Source: Candidatus Eiseniibacteriota bacterium
GTDB lineage: Bacteria > Eisenbacteria > RBG-16-71-46
Direction: 5' to 3'
DNA length: 35,683 bases
Assembly: GCA_025360715.1 (NCBI GenBank)
Contig: JANYBS010000046.1
Location: forward strand, 1-35,683
A program made the position numbers and the translations under genes. Positions 30,247-35,683 of the stretch are shown here, piece by piece. Positions within the stretch are counted from its first letter, which is position 1, and each line of letters opens with the position of its first letter. Under the pieces are notes generated by a model, which saw nothing but the letters and a program-made list of their open reading frames with translations, ran no database searches and was not told the DNA's origin.

Positions 30247-31833
30247 TCACCGGGTGATGACGACCCTTACGACGCGGGTCTGCCCGGACACTGCAAGACG
30301 CGCGAAATAGACGCCGGGCTCGCTCCGTGCTCCGAGTGCACCGCGCCCGTCCCAATGGAGTACGTGTGCGCCCGCCGCATAGCGAGCGTTCGGGACGAGT
30401 TCGCGGACCTCGCGACCGGCAGCATCGAGGACCGTGAGCCGAACGTCGGCCTCGTCCCGCTGCGACCACGCGAGCGTCATGTCACCGCGCGTGGGAGTTG
30501 GAAACGGCGCTGCGAATTCGAGCGCCGATACGCGGCCCGGGGGCACGCCCGCCACACTCGTGTACGCGATCCGCCGGATCTCGCCCGTCTGATAGGCATA
30601 GTTGACCGCCTGGCGCACGTAGACGAGTGAACCGTCGGGCAGTTGCACGAAGTCGGTGACCTGGTCGAAGCCGGTCCCGAAATCGAGTGAATCGGCCTGG
30701 CCGGCCACCTGCGGCGCGATCGCCCATACTCCCGCAGTCTGATGGAGACGCCGGAACATGCCGGAATAGTAGTCCAAGAAGAACGCATCGCCCTCGTATT
30801 CCACTGGGAACCGGGCAGTGCCCACGGCCGGACGGCGGTACACGCCTGCCGAGATCACGACCAATCCGCTCGCATGCGTGTACGAATAGATCGGCGCGGT
30901 CATCCCGGCCGTAGTGATACCGGCACAAGTGGAGTAGGGATCCGGGCCTTCGAGCAGTGGCCAGCCCATGTTCGCCCCGCCGGTCGGGACGCGATCGAGT
31001 TCTTCCCACGTGTTCTCGCCGACGTCGCCAATGAAGAGCGCGCCGTCGAGCGGATCGATCTGGAAACGGAATGGATTGCGAAGGCCGATCGTCCAGACCA
31101 AGCGCGCGGTCGAATCCGTGGAGGTTGCAAATGGATTCCCGGCGGCTGTCAGCAGCGCGTAGGGCGCCGGACCGGCTCCGCTCGCGGGCAAGCGGCTTAC
31201 GTCGAGTCGCAGGATCTTGCCCACGAGCACCTTGGGATCCTGCGCGGGGCAGCCCTGCGCGTCGTCACCAAGGCTCACATAGAGACGCTTATCCGGGCCG
31301 AAGCGGACCGTGCCCCCGTTGTGGTTCACCGCGTCATCCGGAAGATCGCGCCGAAGGTCGTAGCGCGAAGCGGCCGCGAACTGCAAAGCACCCGTACCGG
31401 TGCCGGCAAGGTCACCGGTGAGCGTGAAACGCGAGATGGCGACATGGTTCCCGGAACGCGAATCGCAATAGTGCACATACAGATATGGCGCGGCGGGAAA
31501 ATCAGGATCGACGGCCACACCCAGCAACCCACGCTCGCTATCCACGGCGGTCACGTTCGGCACCACACCCACGGTGTAGGAGAGTGCGCCGACGATCAGC
31601 CCCACGCGCGCGGTGCGCTGTTCCACGTACACGATGCGCGCGGGTCGGCCCACGGGATCGTGAACCAGTGCGAGTCCCACCGGCGAGTCGAGTCCGGTCG
31701 AAAGCGCCGCGTCGCTGAAACCGGTCGGCAGGCTTGCCGCGCCCGCGTGCGCGAGTGATGCGGGAATCCATGCGAGCATCAGCATGAGTACCCACCGCGC
31801 TGAGGGCACGGGGATGAAACGCGACCGCCTCAC
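30247..31833 (-). CDS. PQQ-dependent sugar dehydrogenase-like protein with FlgD-like sorting domain
   Basis: The product has about 528 residues. I chose GTG at 31833, which gives MRRSRFIPVPSARWVLMLML, a signal peptide ending SLAHA, with GAGAG about 8 nt upstream. Residues about 35-430 are a six-bladed glucose/sorbosone dehydrogenase propeller: RGLLGVAVDPDFPAAPYLYV, VNHNGGTVRFGPDKRLYVSL with the putative general-base His171, WTIGLRNPFRFQIDP and FIGDVGENTWEELDRV. Family members oxidise sugars with bound PQQ in the periplasm or outside. No PQQ synthesis genes are present here, and PQQ use is inferred. The C-terminus (about 445-528) is a FlgD-like domain with VRLTVLDAAGREVRELVP and EPGVYFARLAV. 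Convergent with the DoxX-like gene. Confidence 0.87.
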   Translation of the reverse strand: MRRSRFIPVPSARWVLMLMLAWIPASLAHAGAASLPTGFSDAALSTGLDSPVGLALVHDPVGRPARIVYVEQRTARVGLIVGALSYTVGVVPNVTAVDSERGLLGVAVDPDFPAAPYLYVHYCDSRSGNHVAISRFTLTGDLAGTGTGALQFAAASRYDLRRDLPDDAVNHNGGTVRFGPDKRLYVSLGDDAQGCPAQDPKVLVGKILRLDVSRLPASGAGPAPYALLTAAGNPFATSTDSTARLVWTIGLRNPFRFQIDPLDGALFIGDVGENTWEELDRVPTGGANMGWPLLEGPDPYSTCAGITTAGMTAPIYSYTHASGLVVISAGVYRRPAVGTARFPVEYEGDAFFLDYYSGMFRRLHQTAGVWAIAPQVAGQADSLDFGTGFDQVTDFVQLPDGSLVYVRQAVNYAYQTGEIRRIAYTSVAGVPPGRVSALEFAAPFPTPTRGDMTLAWSQRDEADVRLTVLDAAGREVRELVPNARYAAGAHVLHWDGRGALGARSEPGVYFARLAVSGQTRVVRVVITR

Positions 31834-32411
31834 CGGGACGTCTCTCGGGATCCCGCGAGCGCGAGCCGAAGGCCTCGAACGATCGCGTTCCCGACGCCGA
31901 AGTAGTTGCACATGACGGAGACCCTCGTCACCCAGTACGCCAACCGTACCCGGGCATGGACCATACAAGCGTACACCAGCCGGCGCACGGATCGCATGGC
32001 CCACACACCCACAAGCAAGTGCGAGGCCACCGGGCGAGTATCTGACAATCTCGAAACGTACGCGGCGTGAAGCCTCCACCCGCCTTGCGCCAACGCGGAC
32101 GCTCCGATGCGCTTGCATGCGACAAGCGGCATTTCAGCAACCGTGGCGGCCGCGTAGGGTCGGCCCTCGCTCACATAGGCCGCAGAGCAGGAACTACAAG
32201 ACGGGCTGGTTGTTACATTCGATTCCCGCGAGCGGAGTGATCGCGTTGCCTTTTCCGGGGTCATGCTTGGCGATGGCCGTCGCGACACACGCGCCGGGGC
32301 CCGGATTCCTGCCGCTCGACACATCGAGTCTGGTGGGACGCTCATGGTGCAATTAGGGTTGGCGGTTTCACCCCTCGTGCACTCCGACCACTTCCATGGA
32401 GCCGCTCCCGC
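31834..32411. other. Divergent intergenic region
   Basis: This 578-bp region lies between the dehydrogenase (minus) and the Asp-box protein (plus). Long frames cross it on the minus strand, but they are extensions antisense to the Asp-box gene and lack coding character. I see no clear promoter, hairpin or repeat. It presumably carries the promoters of both flanking exoprotein genes. Confidence 0.45.
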
Positions 32412-35400
32412 ATGAACACGTTCCCCACCCGACGGACCCCGGCGTGCCCGATGGCTGACCGGAAGGGTCGTGATCCGCGAATCATGATCGCAATGCTGCA
32501 TGCCATCGCACTCCTGCTTCTGCCAGCGCACCCGAGCGGCGCCGCCACGACATCGGCAGCAGCGAAGCCCGCCGCGCCACCGACGCCCGCGCTCGAGAAG
32601 GTCTCGCTGGATGGCCTGGCGTTCCGCAGCATCGGCCCAGCGGTCACCGGCGGGCGCGTGATCGACATCGAAGTGAACCCGCGCGATCACTCCGAATACT
32701 ACGTGGCATCGGGACATGGCTCGCTGTGGAAGACGACCAACTCGGGCGTGACGTTCGCCCCCGTCTTCGACGACCAGTCCTCGTTCTCGATCGGTGCGGT
32801 GACGATCGATCCGTCGAATCCGAATGTGGTGTGGGTCGGAACCGGTGAGAACAATGCGCAATCCAATGTCGTGCCGGGCGACGGTGTCTACCGAAGCGAT
32901 GACGGTGGCAAAAGCTGGACGAACAAGGGGCTCAAGGCCTCGCAGCAGATCGGCGAGATCGTGGTCCATCCGCACCACCCCAACGTGGTGTGGGTCGCGG
33001 CCTACGGTCCGCAGCGGACCTCGGGCGGCGACCGCGGCGTCTTCAAGACGACCGATGGCGGCAAGACCTGGGTGAATGTGCTTCACCCAAGCGACAACAC
33101 CGGCTGCTGGGACCTGCACATGGATCCGCGCGACCCCGACGTGCTCTACGCCGTGGCCCACCAGCGCCAGCGCACCCCGGGCATGGGCGTCTCCGGCGGC
33201 GACGAGAGTGCGATCTACAAGACCACCGACGGCGGCACGATCTGGACCCGGCTCGAGGGTGGCCTGCCGCAGAAGAAAGTCGGGCGCATCGGCATGAACC
33301 TGTCGCCGGTGGATCCCGATCGCCTTTACGCGCTCGTCGACGCCAAGGAGAAGAAGGACAAGGGTACGTACGTGAGCAACGACGCCGGCGCCAGCTGGAC
33401 GCGAGCGAGCGACTACGAGTCCACGTATCCGTTCTATTGCCAGAAGGTGTTCTGCGACCCCAAGAACATCGATCGCGTCTTCGCGATGGACATGTTCAAC
33501 CAGGTCTCGATCGACGGTGGCAAGACGTGGTCGCGACTCGGCGAGGATAAGAAGCATGTGGACAACCATGTGTTGTGGATCGATCCGGACGATGCGCGCC
33601 ACCTGCGCTCGGGTAACGACGGTGGGCTTTATGAATCGTTCGACGGCGCCGCCACGTGGGCCTTCAAGTCCGTGCTGGCCATCGCCGAGGTCTACAAGGT
33701 GACGGTCGACAACGCGAAGCCGTTCTACAACGTGTACATCGGCACGCAGGACAACAACAGTCTCGGTGGCCCCTCGCGAACGCTGAACTCCAGCGGCATC
33801 ACGAACAGCGACTGGACGTTCACCGAAGGCGGCGACGGCTTCCAATCCCAGGTCGACTGGGCGGATCCGAACATCGTCTACTCACAGGCCCAGTTCGGCG
33901 CGCTCGTGCGCTACGACAAGAAGACCGGCGAGCGGCTCTACCTGCGCGGCTTCGAGGATTCGGGCAAGCCCGCGTACCGGTTCGACTGGGACACACCGCT
34001 GCTCGTGTCGCCTCACGACCACACGCGGCTCTATCAGGGCGCGAACATGGTGCTGCGCTCCGACGACCGCGGCGAGAACTGGCGCGAGATCAGCCCCGAT
34101 CTCACGCGCGGCGTCCCCAAGGAACTCACGCGTGTCATGGGCCGCAGCTGGAGCATCGATGAGATGGTCACCAAGGGCGACAACGCCCACATCACCGCGC
34201 TGGCCGAATCGCCGGTCGACGAGAAGCGTCTCTATGCCGGCTCCGGAGACGGACTGCTGAACTTCACGCGCGACGGCGGCAAGACGTGGCAGCGCGGCGA
34301 GCTTCCAGGATTGCCCGGAACCGCGGGGATCCACCAGATCACCGCCTCGCCCACCGATGCGAATGTCGCCTACGCCGCATGCAACAACTTCTATGCGGGC
34401 GATTACGCGCCGTATCTTTATAAGACGATCGATGGCGGCGCGCATTGGACGCTGATCAACGCGAATCTCCCCGTGCGCGGATCCACTTGGTCGATCGCCG
34501 TGGACGATGTGAACCCCGACTTGCTGTTCGTCGGCACGATGACGGGCGTGTTCGTCTCGAACACGCCGAAGATCGAGTGGGTCAAGCTCAAGGCCGGCCT
34601 GCCCACGACCGTGCAAGTGACAGACATGACCATTCAAAAGGATCATCACGACCTGGTGGCCGCCACCTTTGGCCGCGGTGTGTACATCCTCGACGACTAC
34701 ACGCCGCTGCGCAGCCTCGATGCGAAGCGGCTGGACGAGCCCCAGGCGATGTTCGCACTCTCCGACGCGCCGATGTTCGTGCAGGCCGATCCGCTGGGCT
34801 TCCCGGGCGTGGGCTTCCAGGGCGCATCGTTCTTCACCGCTGCGAATCCCCCGATCGGCGCCACGATCACCTATTTCGTCAAAGAGGACTACAAGTCGCT
34901 TAAGAAGCAGCGCGACGCAGCGGAGACGAAGCTTCAGGAGGCCGGCAAGGACGTCGCCTATCCGAGTTACGAGACACTCAAGAAGGAAGCCGCCGAGCAG
35001 GATCCCTACCTGCTTTTCGTGATCTCCGATGGCGCGGGACGGGCCATCCGCCAGATCAAGCAACCGATCAAAGCGGGGGTGCATCGGGTGACCTGGGACT
35101 TCCGCACGAGCCCGGTGGTGCCGATCGCGCTCGAGCCGCCGGCGAACCCGGCACCGTGGGATTCGCCGGATCAGGGCTACATGGTGACGCCCGGTTCGTA
35201 CCAAGTGGCCATGTACCGCTATCAGGACCGCAAGCTCACGGCTCTGGGTTCGCCGCAGACCATCAAGTGTCAGCCGCTGCGGCTCGCAAGCGTACCGCCC
35301 TCGGATCTGCCAGGCCTGCGTGCGTTCAATGAGAAGGTCGCCTCGCTCGCGCGTGCGATCGCCGCAGCCGATGCGCATCGCTCCAAACTGAGCGAGGTGC

Positions 35401-35683
35401 TGCCCTATCTGGAAGCGGCGGCGGTGAGCGTGCCCAAGGTCGATGAAACTGCGCTCGCCGAGCTCTCCTCCCTGAAGGCGCGGCTCAAGGAGATCGACGA
35501 ATCGCTCAATGGCGACGACGTGCTCACGCGCTACGAGGGCCAGGCACGCATGTCGCTCAAGGGCCGCACCGATCTGATCACCGGCTCGCTCTGGGCCACC
35601 ACGGCCGGCCCGACCGGCACCTACCAGAAGGCGTATGACGAAGCGCGTGCCTCCTTCGGCAAGGTGCTCAGCGAACTGCGCGC
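32412..35683 (+). CDS. Giant secreted Asp-box (BNR/VPS10-like) propeller protein, 3' end beyond right edge
   Basis: The frame is open from 32412 to the window edge, giving 1,090 codons without a stop. A signal sequence is present (MIAMLHAIALLLLPAHP from the internal ATG at 32484). I list the first ATG, which has GGAG 10 nt upstream; 32451 and 32484 are alternatives. The body carries about ten Asp-box repeats (S/T-x-D-G-G-x-T-W), including YRSDDGGKSW, FKTTDGGKTW, SIDGGKTW, RSDDRGENW and YKTIDGGAHW. These build two propellers like those of sortilin/VPS10-type and xyloglucanase-like proteins annotated as glycosyl hydrolases. After about residue 830 comes a region with coiled helix (YKSLKKQRDAAETKLQEAG) and a FlgD-like strand set (AGRAIRQIKQPIKAGVHRVT). 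The usual length of such proteins suggests the end is close. No catalytic acid was identified. Confidence 0.85.
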   Translation, partial: MNTFPTRRTPACPMADRKGRDPRIMIAMLHAIALLLLPAHPSGAATTSAAAKPAAPPTPALEKVSLDGLAFRSIGPAVTGGRVIDIEVNPRDHSEYYVASGHGSLWKTTNSGVTFAPVFDDQSSFSIGAVTIDPSNPNVVWVGTGENNAQSNVVPGDGVYRSDDGGKSWTNKGLKASQQIGEIVVHPHHPNVVWVAAYGPQRTSGGDRGVFKTTDGGKTWVNVLHPSDNTGCWDLHMDPRDPDVLYAVAHQRQRTPGMGVSGGDESAIYKTTDGGTIWTRLEGGLPQKKVGRIGMNLSPVDPDRLYALVDAKEKKDKGTYVSNDAGASWTRASDYESTYPFYCQKVFCDPKNIDRVFAMDMFNQVSIDGGKTWSRLGEDKKHVDNHVLWIDPDDARHLRSGNDGGLYESFDGAATWAFKSVLAIAEVYKVTVDNAKPFYNVYIGTQDNNSLGGPSRTLNSSGITNSDWTFTEGGDGFQSQVDWADPNIVYSQAQFGALVRYDKKTGERLYLRGFEDSGKPAYRFDWDTPLLVSPHDHTRLYQGANMVLRSDDRGENWREISPDLTRGVPKELTRVMGRSWSIDEMVTKGDNAHITALAESPVDEKRLYAGSGDGLLNFTRDGGKTWQRGELPGLPGTAGIHQITASPTDANVAYAACNNFYAGDYAPYLYKTIDGGAHWTLINANLPVRGSTWSIAVDDVNPDLLFVGTMTGVFVSNTPKIEWVKLKAGLPTTVQVTDMTIQKDHHDLVAATFGRGVYILDDYTPLRSLDAKRLDEPQAMFALSDAPMFVQADPLGFPGVGFQGASFFTAANPPIGATITYFVKEDYKSLKKQRDAAETKLQEAGKDVAYPSYETLKKEAAEQDPYLLFVISDGAGRAIRQIKQPIKAGVHRVTWDFRTSPVVPIALEPPANPAPWDSPDQGYMVTPGSYQVAMYRYQDRKLTALGSPQTIKCQPLRLASVPPSDLPGLRAFNEKVASLARAIAAADAHRSKLSEVLPYLEAAAVSVPKVDETALAELSSLKARLKEIDESLNGDDVLTRYEGQARMSLKGRTDLITGSLWATTAGPTGTYQKAYDEARASFGKVLSELR

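Noticed and set aside
31830-33845. Minus-strand open frame of 671 codons
   Set aside because: It is antisense to the Asp-box exoprotein, which has a signal peptide and ten clear repeats. Its product is His/Arg/Val-rich with no domain.
33882-35378. Minus-strand open frame of 498 codons
   Set aside because: It is antisense to the same Asp-box gene. High GC at third positions keeps the opposite frame open.
1-35683. Search for CRISPR arrays, tRNA/rRNA genes, transposases and attachment sites
   Set aside because: No regularly spaced repeats, cloverleaf-like genes, transposase motifs or flanking direct repeats were noticed by eye.

Overview
The window is high-GC bacterial chromosome. Four secreted proteins end in a FlgD-like C-terminal domain (type A sorting-domain style) behind fibronectin-III, PhoX, beta-propeller or sugar-dehydrogenase modules. 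Together with lipoproteins, outer-membrane beta-barrels, a type III polyketide synthase, a bacterial family B DNA polymerase and a sortilin/BNR-type exoprotein, this suggests a free-living diderm of the FCB group, most like Candidatus Eisenbacteria. That placement is inference: there is no rRNA or other marker gene here. No tRNA, rRNA, CRISPR array, insertion sequence or phage gene was seen.

Layout. (1) 1-9.3 kb: a secreted repeat protein cut by the left edge, a GT-C-type membrane glycosyltransferase, a PhoX-like phosphatase with a sorting domain, then a plus-strand pair (DUF4404 and a dioxygenase-hydrolase fusion), a fibronectin-III sorting-domain protein, a frameshifted outer-membrane protein relic and a NIPSNAP-like protein. 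(2) 9.6-15.5 kb: a compact minus-strand block of eleven small genes, nearly all membrane, lipoprotein or outer-membrane proteins. It reads outer-membrane barrel, glycine-zipper lipoprotein, Lmo0937-like peptide, two-helix membrane protein, PA2779-like protein, PA2778-like C39 peptidase, TPR lipoprotein, AI-2E-type permease, DUF948, YtxH, EVE-like protein. Four junctions are 1- or 4-nt overlaps and one is an 8-nt overlap, and a sigma-54-like promoter lies ahead of the first gene. (3) 16.6-18.9 kb: a type III polyketide synthase overlapping an isoprenylcysteine-methyltransferase-like enzyme (alkylpyrone synthesis and O-methylation), preceded by a coiled-coil lipoprotein. (4) 19.2-21.2 kb: a zone of fused and broken genes: a half BON domain joined to an NtrC-type helix-turn-helix, a truncated SRPBCC gene, a porin relic, and a YceI domain running in frame into pieces of the porin. 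(5) 21.5-31.8 kb: a propeller-type sorting-domain protein, a complete family B polymerase divergent from a DUF2087 gene, a SEC-C/pRiA4b multidomain protein, an ArsR-SRPBCC pair with an obvious palindromic operator, a DoxX-like membrane protein and a PQQ-type sugar dehydrogenase. (6) 32.4 kb to the right edge: a very large secreted Asp-box (BNR) protein, open at the edge.

The two edge genes are open reading frames with no stop codon inside the window. Strong hairpins without a clear T-tract sit at the convergent gene junctions.

The best candidate for an under-described system is the 9.6-15.5 kb envelope operon around the PA2779/PA2778/TPR trio. The neighbouring 19-21 kb zone looks like several genes of a related envelope-stress set collapsed by in-frame deletions, or else a chimeric assembly.
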